This document shows positions 6,272 through 13,289 of a stretch of DNA of 53,979 bases, in pieces. The notes beneath the pieces are model-generated. The model searched no databases and was not told the origin of the DNA. It saw only the letters and a list, made by a program, of their open reading frames with translations. Origin of the DNA: a virus; the IMG/VR virus record IMGVR_UViG_3300032893_000062, positions 1 through 53,979 of that record; one strand, written 5' to 3'. Position 1 is the stretch's first letter; each line of letters opens with the position of its first letter. The translations under genes and the position numbers were made by a program.

Positions 6272-7018
6272 TTATTTTCTCGCTTTCTTTATGGCAGCCA
6301 CAAGCCAACGAGAATATTTCTCTTTAGCTTTCCTTTTGGCGGCGGCGGCGTAGGCGGCGGCGTCGGCGGCGGCGTAGGCGGCGGCGTAGGCGTAGGCGTT
6401 GGCGGCGGCGTTGGCGGCGGCGTAGGCGGCGGCGTAGGCGTAGGCGTTGGCGTAGGCGTTGGCGTAGGCGGCGGCGTAGGCGGCGGCGTAGGCGGCGGCG
6501 TAGGCGGCGGCGTCGGCGGCGGCGTAGGCGGCGGCGTTGGCGGCGGCGTTGGCGGCGGCGTTGGCGGCGGCGTAGGCGTAGGCGTTGGCGTAGGCGGCGG
6601 CGTTGGCGGCGGCGGCGTTGGCGGCGGATCTGTCTTTCCCGCTTATCCACAATTCAGCCCATTCATTCCATGCCTTATCCTTGCATACCTTCTTGGCGAT
6701 CTTCACCGCATCGGTAGCAACGCGCATTGACCACGCGAGTACAACCTCTTTGGCATCAAAGGACCACAATACCTTGCGATTTCTGCATACCAGCTTGTCG
6801 TCCTTTTTCTCCATACCTCCGCTGCATTCAACGCGAGATACCGTAAAGCCGGGCGCATAGCGCCAGGCATCAACGATATCAACGCTTGCGTGATATCCAC
6901 TGGCGCACATTCGCAGTTCCCCGGTGTGCGTGTAGGTCTTCCCGACCTCCAACGGCTGGCCGTCCCGAAGGACATTCCCGTTGGTCCAGTGCCACGCTAG
7001 AACTCTTCTTTCTCTCAT
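6272..7018 (-). CDS. DUF7666-like protein with Ala-Tyr/Asn repeat tail
   Basis: 248 aa. The N-terminal half (about 1-125: VLAWHWTNGNVLRDGQPLEV, GELRMCASGYHASVDIVDAW, RYAPGFTVSRVE) resembles the phage DUF7666 domain of unknown function. Residues about 135-228 are almost only Ala interrupted every third or fourth residue by Tyr, Asn or Asp (AAYAAANAAA pattern), then a basic end KRKAKEKYSRWLVAAIKKAR. The repeat probably forms a long helix with an aromatic/polar stripe. The DNA there is a slippage-prone GC-rich triplet repeat, so length is likely to vary. Confidence 0.6.
   Translation of the reverse strand: MRERRVLAWHWTNGNVLRDGQPLEVGKTYTHTGELRMCASGYHASVDIVDAWRYAPGFTVSRVECSGGMEKKDDKLVCRNRKVLWSFDAKEVVLAWSMRVATDAVKIAKKVCKDKAWNEWAELWISGKDRSAANAAAANAAAYANAYAYAAANAAANAAANAAAYAAADAAAYAAAYAAAYAAAYANAYANAYAYAAAYAAANAAANAYAYAAAYAAADAAAYAAAAKRKAKEKYSRWLVAAIKKARK
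6337..6627. repeat. GGCGGCGGCGTA-type coding microsatellite
   Basis: About 290 bases made almost only of GGC, GTA, GTT and GTC triplets on the plus strand (GCC, TAC, AAC, GAC on the coding strand). It encodes the Ala/Tyr/Asn tail of the DUF7666-like protein. Such a tract can expand or contract and is hard to assemble. Confidence 0.9.
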
Positions 7019-7248
7019 CCATTTCTCCTTTCTTCTTCCCTGTCCTTCTCTACGTCGATCAGGCGCTCGACTACGTAGTCCGGCGACTCGCTGTCCTCGT
7101 CAAAGTGCACCATCGCCCGCTGCAAGCCGTCAACGTCCGGCTTCCCCATCGGTCGCGTCACCGTCGCTTTCCCCTCGACGAACATTTCATCGCTCAGCGA
7201 AGAGTTGCGGACGATCACGCGGTCGCCTTTAGAAAGTGCTTTCTTCAT
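7015..7248 (-). CDS. Hypothetical protein (77 aa)
   Basis: Starts MKKALSKGDRVIVRNSSLSD at 7248, where ATG overlaps the stop of the preceding gene (TGATG) and a strong SD (AAGGAGGTC) lies 7-8 bases upstream. The N-terminal part looks like a small SH3-like beta-barrel (GDRVIVRN), the C-terminus is acidic then basic. No family recognised. Its stop overlaps the start of the DUF7666-like gene. Confidence 0.6.
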   Translation of the reverse strand: MKKALSKGDRVIVRNSSLSDEMFVEGKATVTRPMGKPDVDGLQRAMVHFDEDSESPDYVVERLIDVEKDREEERRNG

Positions 7249-7487
7249 CAATAGACCTCCTTCACGACGAACGTTGAAACAGCGCTGTACTCGCGCAGCT
7301 TCTTCCTCGCCACGGAGTCTGCGGTCTCCCCAGGGAGCACCGGTATCCATTCCTGCCAGTCCTGACCGTTCAAACGGTATTCGAGGACAACGGCCTTCGG
7401 CTGCACTCTCGCCCTCGATTCTCGGAACCGCCTCTCGCGATCGGTCGCCCACGCCCGAAGCTCCCGAAGCCGTTCTCGCTTGTTCAT
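7248..7487 (-). CDS. Hypothetical protein, first gene of the early operon
   Basis: 79 aa, basic N-terminus MNKRERLRELRAWATDRERR, C-terminal beta-rich part. No family recognised. It is the first gene behind a well-formed promoter whose -10 ends only 7 bases before the ATG, so its mRNA may be almost leaderless; no SD fits between. Confidence 0.5.
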   Translation of the reverse strand: MNKRERLRELRAWATDRERRFRESRARVQPKAVVLEYRLNGQDWQEWIPVLPGETADSVARKKLREYSAVSTFVVKEVY

Positions 7488-7494
7488 GGTCTAA

Positions 7495-7523
7495 AGTGTA
7501 TCACGAGTTATACCTATTGTAAA
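7495..7523 (-). promoter_or_regulatory. Early promoter with extended -10
   Basis: Minus strand TTTACA (7523-7518), spacer ATAGGTATAACTCGTGA (17), TACACT (7500-7495). The GTGA before the -10 and the TATAACT in the spacer recur in other promoters of this phage (11915-11943, 30472-30500). Confidence 0.7.
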
Positions 7524-7553
7524 GGAATCATGAGAAAAAAAGAGAAGATTTTT

Positions 7554-7574
7554 GGAGGGTCAAAACGACCCTCC
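7554..7574. other. Perfect hairpin GGAGGGTC / GACCCTCC
   Basis: An 8-bp perfect inverted repeat with a 5-base loop between the minus promoter (7495-7523) and the plus promoter (7593-7622). No T-run follows on either strand, so it is more likely an operator or structural site than a terminator. Confidence 0.4.
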
Positions 7575-7592
7575 GATGGGGGAAAAAAACTC

Positions 7593-7622
7593 TTTACAAA
7601 AACAGAAAAAGAGGGTTATGAT
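7593..7622 (+). promoter_or_regulatory. Plus-strand promoter of a mini-transcript
   Basis: TTTACA (7593-7598), 18-base spacer, TATGAT (7617-7622). Its start would be near 7629 and transcription would end at the terminator 7753-7781, giving an RNA of about 150 nt. Confidence 0.55.
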
Positions 7623-7668
7623 TTCACTTTGACAGGTTTCCATTGCAGATCGAACGGAGGGTACCCAA

Positions 7669-7725
7669 ATGATCAACCAAAACTTTTCACCGCAGTCTTT
7701 TCTCTGCTTCAAGATGAAAGACTGA
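7669..7725 (+). CDS. 18-aa micropeptide ORF (plus strand)
   Basis: MINQNFSPQSFLCFKMKD, preceded by GGAGGG with 7 bases spacing. It is enclosed by its own promoter and terminator. The ORF could be a real micropeptide or a leader/decoy inside a small regulatory RNA; the segment 7692-7723 can also fold (CAGTCTTT / AAAGACTG). Confidence 0.4.
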   Translation: MINQNFSPQSFLCFKMKD

Positions 7726-7752
7726 TCCGGCCTTCAGGCAAAGGTGAAAAGG

Positions 7753-7781
7753 GCGCCCGTACAAAGCGGGCGCTTTTTTTT
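7753..7781 (+). terminator. Rho-independent terminator (probably bidirectional)
   Basis: GCGCCCG / CGGGCGC stem with a 7-base loop, followed by eight T on the plus strand. On the minus strand the same stem is followed by TTTT after extra G-C pairs, so it can also end the long late operon whose last gene stops at 7780. Confidence 0.8.
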
Positions 7782-8211
7782 ATTTCACGTGGCCTGAAAG
7801 CAAGAGAACGAGGAACGTAGAGGCCACCCCGATGATGAACCCCCCGGCGCCCCATTCGACGAGCCGCCACGGGTCGACATGCGGGACGACTCCGGGGAAC
7901 TTCCACGGACCCATCGTCAGGTTATACTTCAGCTTCCCGTCGATAGAGACGACTACGGGCCCGTCGAGGGAGACCGAAGCGTCCTTGTCCGTGAGGAAGA
8001 TGTGAAGCCCCGGCATCGTGATGACGGGCGTTGCCGTGTAGACCCCGAAGATCCACGCCGGTGCGTCGAGCTTCCCTGAATCGATCAAAGCCTTGATCTG
8101 ATCCTCGGAAGTTACCCCGTCGGCGCGGGAAACAGAGACCACCCCGAACATAAGAATCGCAACGATGAGAAGTCCGACCATCAGCAAAACATGATCACGA
8201 GAGAGGCGCAT
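7780..8211 (-). CDS. Two-TM membrane protein of the lysis region
   Basis: 143 aa from ATG 8211 (MRLSRDHVLLMVGLLIVAIL), chosen for its GGAGG SD 6 bases upstream; it overlaps the preceding gene by 17 bases. An N-terminal membrane segment (about 9-28) is followed by an external beta-rich part and a C-terminal membrane segment (GAGGFIIGVASTFLVLLLSG). It is the last gene of the late operon. It might be a spanin- or antiholin-like factor, but no family is recognised. Confidence 0.5.
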   Translation of the reverse strand: MRLSRDHVLLMVGLLIVAILMFGVVSVSRADGVTSEDQIKALIDSGKLDAPAWIFGVYTATPVITMPGLHIFLTDKDASVSLDGPVVVSIDGKLKYNLTMGPWKFPGVVPHVDPWRLVEWGAGGFIIGVASTFLVLLLSGHVK

Positions 8212-8539
8212 TCTGAACCTCCACTTGAACCTTTCCCCCCGGGACTTGCCCGACCGCCTTGACGTCGGTTGCCTTGATCCCGAGAGGTGCTGTGTCGACA
8301 ACCCCCCAGCTCCCGTCCGGCTGATGCACCGAAAGGTGAGTCGAATCGATCACAGCGAATGGGACAGGACTTTGTGCGTTGGGGACAAGGACTCCCGTGA
8401 GGAGCTTCCCCACGACGTTGATCACCTTCCTTCCCAGCCAGATCGCCGCGATCGTAGCCGCGACCGTCAACAGCATCTTCCAGTGGGCCTTCAGGAACGA
8501 CAAGAACGGCCCTTTCAACCAGTCCAGAACCTTCTTCAT
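8195..8539 (-). CDS. Single-TM hypothetical protein of the lysis region
   Basis: 114 aa from ATG 8539 (MKKVLDWLKGPFLSFLKAHW), with SD GGGGAGG 9 bases upstream; an ATG directly after the SD is unlikely to be used. One membrane helix (about 19-37, KMLLTVAATIAAIWLG), then a beta-rich domain. Function unknown; neighbours include holin-like and transglycosylase genes. Confidence 0.5.
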   Translation of the reverse strand: MKKVLDWLKGPFLSFLKAHWKMLLTVAATIAAIWLGRKVINVVGKLLTGVLVPNAQSPVPFAVIDSTHLSVHQPDGSWGVVDTAPLGIKATDVKAVGQVPGGKVQVEVQNAPLS

Positions 8540-8563
8540 ATTTGCCATCCTCCCCTTAAAATG

Positions 8564-8604
8564 CCCCCGGAGGCCCCAAGGAACGCCCAGAATCGATCCG
8601 GGGG
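8564..8604 (-). other. Intergenic hairpin before the 114-aa gene
   Basis: CCCCCGGA / TCCGGGGG, 8-bp perfect stem with a loop of about 25 bases, followed on the minus strand by ATTTT and then the SD of the next gene. It may attenuate or stabilise the mRNA between the holin-like gene and the last two genes. Confidence 0.35.
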
Positions 8605-8614
8605 ATGATTTCGA

Positions 8615-8953
8615 CTACGGATTCGTCGGGGACGCCGGCGGTGCCACCTTGGCGACGATCCCCGAAAGGACCTGCGGGATCGACTGGACGATGATCTGGT
8701 ACGCCAGCTCAGTGACCGCCAGCGCCAGCAGCCCGATCGCCACTCCCCACAGCCAGAACAGGGCCACCGACGGAAGCACCAGCGGCGCAACCAACTGCCC
8801 GGCCGCAAGACACAGGATCGGCGACGCCACCGACGGGAACCATCCAGGCAGCGGGGTCTTCTTCCACGCCGGCCACCCTTTCACCCACTCGATCAGCCCG
8901 ACCACCATAACGGCGGCCCCGACGATCGACAGAACGACAAGCTTCAAGTCCAT
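8615..8953 (-). CDS. Putative holin
   Basis: 112 aa from ATG 8953 (MDLKLVVLSIVGAAVMVVGL), with SD GAGGAGGAG. Three predicted membrane segments at about 4-22, 43-62 and 65-90 (SVALFWLWGVAIGLLALAVT), short hydrophilic ends. Size, topology and position next to a transglycosylase gene fit a class I holin that makes membrane pores at lysis. No specific holin family is recognised. Confidence 0.5.
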   Translation of the reverse strand: MDLKLVVLSIVGAAVMVVGLIEWVKGWPAWKKTPLPGWFPSVASPILCLAAGQLVAPLVLPSVALFWLWGVAIGLLALAVTELAYQIIVQSIPQVLSGIVAKVAPPASPTNP

Positions 8954-8963
8954 ACTCTCCTCC

Positions 8964-9524
8964 TCAAACAACAGAGATTTGAACGGCTTCCCCGGCCGCC
9001 TTCACCGCCAGATACTGCTGGCACAGCCACGTCGCATCATCGGAGCTCGACATCCGGATGCACCCGTCAGTCGTCTTCCAGATCGCGTCGAAGTGAAACT
9101 CGTAACCCCAATCCTCTACGAAATCTCCGATCGGGGATACGTAGTGCAGCGCCACGTGTCCCGTACCTTTGCAGGTCGGACAGTCCTCAAGTTTTCCGTC
9201 ATCCCCATCGACCGATCTCGTCCCGTGGCAGACGGGACAGACGTCCGATACCTCCCACCTCTCGACAAGTTGATGGGCGTCCGTCTGCAGGACCCACGGG
9301 GCGAGTTCAGGGTCCTTCTCCTCTCGGGCCCCGATCACGTTCCACGTCCCGATCGGGAACGGCTTCGGCATGTAGGGATATCCCTGGCTGCCATCGGCGT
9401 TCAGGGAGTAGATGACGGGGAGCTTCTCCTTGATCCGGTCCGCCTGAAGGCAACTCACCATGAGGAGCTTCCCGAAGGCGGTCAACTGCGTTCGACCTGC
9501 ACTCACGACGATCAATTCACTCAT
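8964..9524 (-). CDS. L,D-transpeptidase-like (YkuD-type) protein with zinc-knuckle insert
   Basis: 186 aa (MSELIVVSAGRTQLTAFGKL). FPIGTWNVIG and the C-terminal DGCIRMSSSDDATWL match the YkuD pattern (the catalytic Cys of GCIR[ML] with the following D..L). Between them lies CPVCHGTRSVDGDDGKLEDC followed by PTCKGTGH, a DnaJ-like zinc knuckle. YkuD enzymes act on peptidoglycan cross-links; in the lysis region it could modify or attack the wall. The upstream catalytic His is less clear (YEFHFD). The ATG overlaps the upstream gene's stop. Confidence 0.5.
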   Translation of the reverse strand: MSELIVVSAGRTQLTAFGKLLMVSCLQADRIKEKLPVIYSLNADGSQGYPYMPKPFPIGTWNVIGAREEKDPELAPWVLQTDAHQLVERWEVSDVCPVCHGTRSVDGDDGKLEDCPTCKGTGHVALHYVSPIGDFVEDWGYEFHFDAIWKTTDGCIRMSSSDDATWLCQQYLAVKAAGEAVQISVV

Positions 9525-10189
9525 CAGAACATCTCCGGGAACGCCGCCGCGAACCGGCGGTCGAGCTCCCACTCGTGCCTCAACAGGGCAACGACGTAGT
9601 CGATCTGTCGCTGGTCCAGACCGGTCGGAGCACCCTTGTTGTATGCCGCCGCCGCCGCCTCGAAGCTCAGGTCCCACCGGTCCTTTGCGTCCATGAGGTG
9701 CTGTACCCCGAACGGGATGTTAACTTCTATTCGCTGCAGGTCCGCCACGCTGTACGTCTTGTACGTGTAAGTGTTTAACCCCATCGGCCGGACGTCGAAA
9801 CTCCCGTTCTGATTCGGCCCGTCCATCCGCTCTATCTGATGTCCGCCCTCGTACCACCCGAGCGACATCGCGAAGTCGATCGGGACCGGATGGACCCCAT
9901 CCCCCTCCTGCGCCGCCTGAATGTACAGTGCCGCCCGGACGGGATCTCCGACTTCGATGGCGTAGAAATCGTACACCCTTGACGCCTGACCGGCCAGGAT
10001 CAGCTTGGCAACCGCGGCGTTGATCTCCATCCGGGTCGGGGTCCTCCAGGTGGCAGCCGCCGTCCGTTGACTCATCGCCTCGAACCCTCGGTAGACGAAC
10101 GTCGCAAGGACGATCGACATGACGAAGCACCCCGCCATAAGGATGTACAGCAGATCGAGCTTCGTGAACCGTCTTTTCCTTTCTTCCAT
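9524..10189 (-). CDS. Membrane-anchored lytic transglycosylase-like endolysin
   Basis: 221 aa from ATG 10189 (SD AAGGAGA). An N-terminal membrane anchor (about 11-33, DLLYILMAGCFVMSIVLATF) could be a signal-anchor-release segment. The SLT-like domain follows: FAMSLGWYEGGHQIER (catalytic E in the YEGG position), DVRPMGLNTYTY, INIPFGV-like EVNIPFGVQHL and AAAAAYNKG. Such enzymes cleave the MurNAc-GlcNAc bond. It is followed by the YkuD-like and holin-like genes, so it is the main lysin candidate. Confidence 0.65.
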   Translation of the reverse strand: MEERKRRFTKLDLLYILMAGCFVMSIVLATFVYRGFEAMSQRTAAATWRTPTRMEINAAVAKLILAGQASRVYDFYAIEVGDPVRAALYIQAAQEGDGVHPVPIDFAMSLGWYEGGHQIERMDGPNQNGSFDVRPMGLNTYTYKTYSVADLQRIEVNIPFGVQHLMDAKDRWDLSFEAAAAAYNKGAPTGLDQRQIDYVVALLRHEWELDRRFAAAFPEMF

Positions 10190-10203
10190 AGACTCTCCTT
10201 CGG

Positions 10204-10407
10204 TCATATTATACCACCTCCGTCAATCTTGGCCCCGACCACGGCGGTCATCTGCTGACCCTGAACGGTGGTTTCCAGATCCTTGACAGGCGGTGGAACC
10301 TGCCGGTCGACCTTCCCCTCGATCGCGTTCAACTTCCTGAACGCCACCGCCAAGAACACCATCGTCACCATCTGGAAAAGCAAAATCAACATCACGATCA
10401 CGCTCAT
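10204..10407 (-). CDS. Small membrane protein
   Basis: 67 aa. One N-terminal membrane helix (MSVIVMLILLFQMVTMVFLA), then a short helical charged part and a hydrophilic tail. It may belong to the lysis cassette (holin or antiholin partner). No family recognised. Confidence 0.45.
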   Translation of the reverse strand: MSVIVMLILLFQMVTMVFLAVAFRKLNAIEGKVDRQVPPPVKDLETTVQGQQMTAVVGAKIDGGGII

Positions 10408-10501
10408 CCGTCACCCCCTTGGTAAACGGGGCCGCGACCGCCGGAAGGAGAGAAAACCGGACGGCCGCATCGCCCCTACCCGCATCAGCGGGATCATCTC
10501 C

Positions 10502-10924
10502 TCACTTGAACACATGCAGGATCACCTGCTCGCCGATCAATCCTACGAGCGGGACCCCAACCCCCACGATCAGCCACACCAGCACCCTACGGACGGTGTC
10601 GGACATCTCCTTCTCGACCCTTCCTACCGAAACCCTGAGCTCCTTGACGTCCTGCTTTCGCTCGTCGACGTTCCTTGTGATCCGGTTGTTGATTTCAGTC
10701 ACGTCCTCGCGGTGCTTCTCGGCCAGATTCTGCACGTCGCGCTGGATCGAGTCGACGATCCGCTTGGTAAGGTCATTCAGACTGGAGATCCCGGCCTCGA
10801 TCCGCCCCTGGCCCTCGGCGATCTCAAGGTGCAGCTTCCGGTTCTCGGCCTGGTCCTGCTCCAGGCGGTCGACCCGCTGCTGCAGGTCGCGGTGCTCGTC
10901 TCGGCTCGGTCCTTCGGCCATCAT
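10502..10924 (-). CDS. Coiled-coil protein with C-terminal membrane helix
   Basis: 140 aa. Residues about 5-110 form a heptad-rich coiled coil (RDLQQRVDRLEQDQAENRKL); the end is a membrane helix (VLVWLIVGVGVPLVGLIG). The topology resembles XhlA-type hemolysin/holin accessory proteins of phage lysis cassettes. ATGATG overlaps the stop of tail fibre 1. A 94-base gap follows downstream with only a weak CCCC/GGGG hairpin. Confidence 0.5.
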   Translation of the reverse strand: MMAEGPSRDEHRDLQQRVDRLEQDQAENRKLHLEIAEGQGRIEAGISSLNDLTKRIVDSIQRDVQNLAEKHREDVTEINNRITRNVDERKQDVKELRVSVGRVEKEMSDTVRRVLVWLIVGVGVPLVGLIGEQVILHVFK

Positions 10925-11901
10925 CCGACCCTCTTAGCTTCGATGATGATGTTACCATTCCCGGATCCGGCTACAAACGAGATGGTTGGAGTAGATCCAT
11001 CCTGGGTCATGAGGTTCAGATAATACGTAGTCAAAATTGGAACGTTGATTCTCTTGCTCTTACTGACCGTACTTCCAGAGCTGGTGCTTGGAGAAGCCGT
11101 TTCAGCGGTCAAATCCTGATCAGATTCAGAATTGTTTGCCGTCGACAAAGTCCCCGACACCCTGTTTCCTGCTGAATTGCCAACCATATTGGCCATCCAC
11201 CGGGCCTCGTGAGATCCAGGAGGCAATTGCAAGGTACCACCCTTGTTGTACCATGTCGAAGCCACCGCCAACGCTTGACTCTGGGTTGTAGTTATCACAT
11301 TTCGATACCATGATCCGTCGCATGACTCCACTACCCACCCATACCCCGAAGGCGCCCCAGAGACCGACGGCCGCACGCGCAGGTGTCCATACTGCTCGGT
11401 GATCTGCCACGTCCCGTTCGTGAACCCCGCCAACCCGTCGTTGACGTTCAGGAGTTTCACCAGCACCGACCCGTAGCCCGAGCCGAGCATGTTGGTCGCC
11501 CCCGCATTGTGGTTCTGGATGTCGACCTCGAACCCTGCGGCCAGGGCCGACCCTGCCGAGGGTAGCGTCACGGTGTACGTGCTCCCCGATCCGAGCGCCG
11601 TGATGATGGTCCCGCTCCCTATCGGGACGGTGAGAGCGCTCCCCGTCGTCATGCGGACGCAGTTCATTATGGCGAGAGCCTGCTGGACGACGTTCGAGAC
11701 TGCCGTCCCCACCTGATTGTCATAGGAGGCGTTCTGGACGACCCCCCCAAGCGTCAGGAGGTTGTTCAACTCCAGCGTCAGGTGCCCCCACATCCAGTTG
11801 TAATGCTGCGCCGCCAAGGGGTTACCGGGAACGTACCCGTTGAGGATCAAAGCGGCGGAAGGAGCGGTCAAAACACCGGCCGTGGCGAAAGAAGGAATCA
11901 T
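10921..11901 (-). CDS. Tail fibre protein 1 (shared N-terminal anchor)
   Basis: 326 aa. The N-terminal ~70 residues (GVLTAPSAALILNGYVPGNP, then AQHYNWMWGHLTLELNNLL) are clearly related to those of the protein at 12184-13287, while the remainder differs: a beta-rich shaft and a tip ending IIIEAKRVG. This shared-anchor, variable-tip design is typical of receptor-binding tail fibres. It lies after the baseplate genes. The receptor is unknown. Confidence 0.65.
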   Translation of the reverse strand: MIPSFATAGVLTAPSAALILNGYVPGNPLAAQHYNWMWGHLTLELNNLLTLGGVVQNASYDNQVGTAVSNVVQQALAIMNCVRMTTGSALTVPIGSGTIITALGSGSTYTVTLPSAGSALAAGFEVDIQNHNAGATNMLGSGYGSVLVKLLNVNDGLAGFTNGTWQITEQYGHLRVRPSVSGAPSGYGWVVESCDGSWYRNVITTTQSQALAVASTWYNKGGTLQLPPGSHEARWMANMVGNSAGNRVSGTLSTANNSESDQDLTAETASPSTSSGSTVSKSKRINVPILTTYYLNLMTQDGSTPTISFVAGSGNGNIIIEAKRVG

Positions 11902-11914
11902 GGGGAACCCCCTC

Positions 11915-11943
11915 TGGACAAGTTATAACTTCTGTGATACCTT
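11915..11943 (+). promoter_or_regulatory. Plus-strand promoter of the lipoprotein-like moron
   Basis: TGGACA (11915-11920), spacer AGTTATAACTTCTGTGA (17), TACCTT (11938-11943). It shares GTGA-TAC and TATAACT with the minus promoters at 7495 and 30472. The leader of tail fibre 1 on the opposite strand is overlapped. Confidence 0.65.
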
Positions 11944-11969
11944 TGAGAGTGTACAGGAGGTACAGAGAA

Positions 11970-12146
11970 ATGAGTGGAGTGATTGGATTGATCGCGATCA
12001 TGATCGCAACAGCGGTCTGCGGGACCACGTCGGATAGGCTGGACGCCAAAGGGTACCAGCAACCGAAGAGCGCGTCGACAGCGTTCTATCAGGCATGGAT
12101 CGCTCCGGACAACACCAGTGGACCCGACAAACCGCAGGGGAAGTGA
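11970..12146 (+). CDS. Small putative lipoprotein (moron gene)
   Basis: 58 aa. AGGAGG lies 9 bases before the ATG at 11970. The N-terminus MSGVIGLIAIMIATAVCGTT is a short hydrophobic signal ending in a possible lipobox (TAVC), followed by a hydrophilic tail rich in Ser, Pro and Asp. It has its own promoter and terminator and is opposite to all neighbouring genes, the layout of phage morons such as superinfection-exclusion lipoproteins. The basic residues usual at the N-terminus of a signal peptide are absent. Confidence 0.6.
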   Translation: MSGVIGLIAIMIATAVCGTTSDRLDAKGYQQPKSASTAFYQAWIAPDNTSGPDKPQGK

Positions 12147-12152
12147 ACTAGC

Positions 12153-12181
12153 AAAGACGGCTTTCGGGCCGTCTTTTTTTT
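12153..12181 (+). terminator. Terminator of the plus-strand moron
   Basis: AAAGACGGC / GCCGTCTTT stem (12153-12161 with 12168-12176), loop TTTCGG, followed by a run of eight T. It ends the plus-strand gene 7 bases after its stop and just before the converging tail fibre 2 gene. Confidence 0.9.
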
Positions 12182-12183
12182 GT

Positions 12184-13287
12184 CTAGTATTCGATGACAA
12201 TCCGCCCTCGCATTCCGTTTCCGCCAGAGGCTGCGCTGCCGGCCCCCCCCACAGCTCCACTCCCTCCGGCTCCGTCGACGGTGGCGTTGATCCCAGCAAC
12301 CTGAGTCCCCGAAGATGCCATCAATATGAATCTGGCTCCAGGTCCGTATATACTGCCTCCACCATACCCAGATATCGCCTGACCGGTCGTCCCGCTCGCC
12401 AAGCTGAAATATGCCGGACCTCCGTCTCCACCGTTGATGTTGATCTGTCCCCCGACGGCAGATGGCCCCGGAGTCCCTGAGAGTATGTTCCCTGCGCTCC
12501 CGCTCCCTCCAGTCCCCCCAGTTCCCGTCAAAATGTTGGTGCCATCATTGATCAACGAACTGGTCCCTGAACTTCCGGGAGCCGTGCTGGCGGCTCCGCT
12601 CCCTCCCAACCCTACGGTGTAAACCAAGGCAGCATTCGCCATCTCCGTGATCACTGAGATGGCGGTTGCACCACCAGTTCCGCCGGCCCCGAGCGTGGTG
12701 CCTGATGTTCCTCCACCACCTCCTCCGCCACCAGTCACGATGCATTTGTAGGAACCCTTCCAAGGTGTGAACCAAGTCTGCGCCGATCCAGAGGTGAACG
12801 TCTGAAGGAAGGCGTTCCCGCCGATCTTGCACCACGCCGAGCCGTCCCAGAGCAGACGGACCGCACCGCTCCCGAGGAACGCGCTCCCGGAGCCGTTAAC
12901 GATCATCACGCCGGAGCCCGCCAGAGACTCGACAATCAGTTCGATTCCAGGCCGTGCCGCTCCAGCCGTTATGACGTAGTTCGAACTTCCCGAAAGGTTT
13001 GCGAACTGAACGAGCATATTCCCCGCGAACTGCGAGGCGGTTGTGATCGTCCCGCTGGTCGAGATCAGAACGTTGGTCCTTCCTATCGCCTTCAAAACTT
13101 GACTGTCGTCGGCGGTCGACTGCGAAAGCCCCTGTGCCGAAAGGACGTTGTTCAGCTCCGCCGTCAGGTGGTAGAGGTACCAGTTGAAATGCTGCGCCCC
13201 GAGAGGATTCCCAGGAACGTATCCGCTCGAAAGAAGCGGGGCGGAAGGGGCGATCAAGACGGCTGCGGTTCCGAAGACTGGGATCAT
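12184..13287 (-). CDS. Tail fibre protein 2 (glycine-rich tip)
   Basis: 367 aa. The N-terminal segment (AVLIAPSAPLLSSGYVPGNP, GAQHFNWYLYHLTAELNNVL) matches that of tail fibre 1. The C-terminal half is very Gly/Ser/Thr-rich (VTGGGGGGGGTSGTTLGAGG), as in polyglycine-II sandwich receptor-binding tips, and ends RGRIVIEY. Probably an adhesin for host attachment, alternative to or alongside fibre 1. Confidence 0.65.
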   Translation of the reverse strand: MIPVFGTAAVLIAPSAPLLSSGYVPGNPLGAQHFNWYLYHLTAELNNVLSAQGLSQSTADDSQVLKAIGRTNVLISTSGTITTASQFAGNMLVQFANLSGSSNYVITAGAARPGIELIVESLAGSGVMIVNGSGSAFLGSGAVRLLWDGSAWCKIGGNAFLQTFTSGSAQTWFTPWKGSYKCIVTGGGGGGGGTSGTTLGAGGTGGATAISVITEMANAALVYTVGLGGSGAASTAPGSSGTSSLINDGTNILTGTGGTGGSGSAGNILSGTPGPSAVGGQININGGDGGPAYFSLASGTTGQAISGYGGGSIYGPGARFILMASSGTQVAGINATVDGAGGSGAVGGAGSAASGGNGMRGRIVIEY

Positions 13288-13289
13288 GG

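Noticed and set aside
7554-7574. Rho-independent terminator
   Set aside because: The stem is perfect but no T-run follows on either strand.
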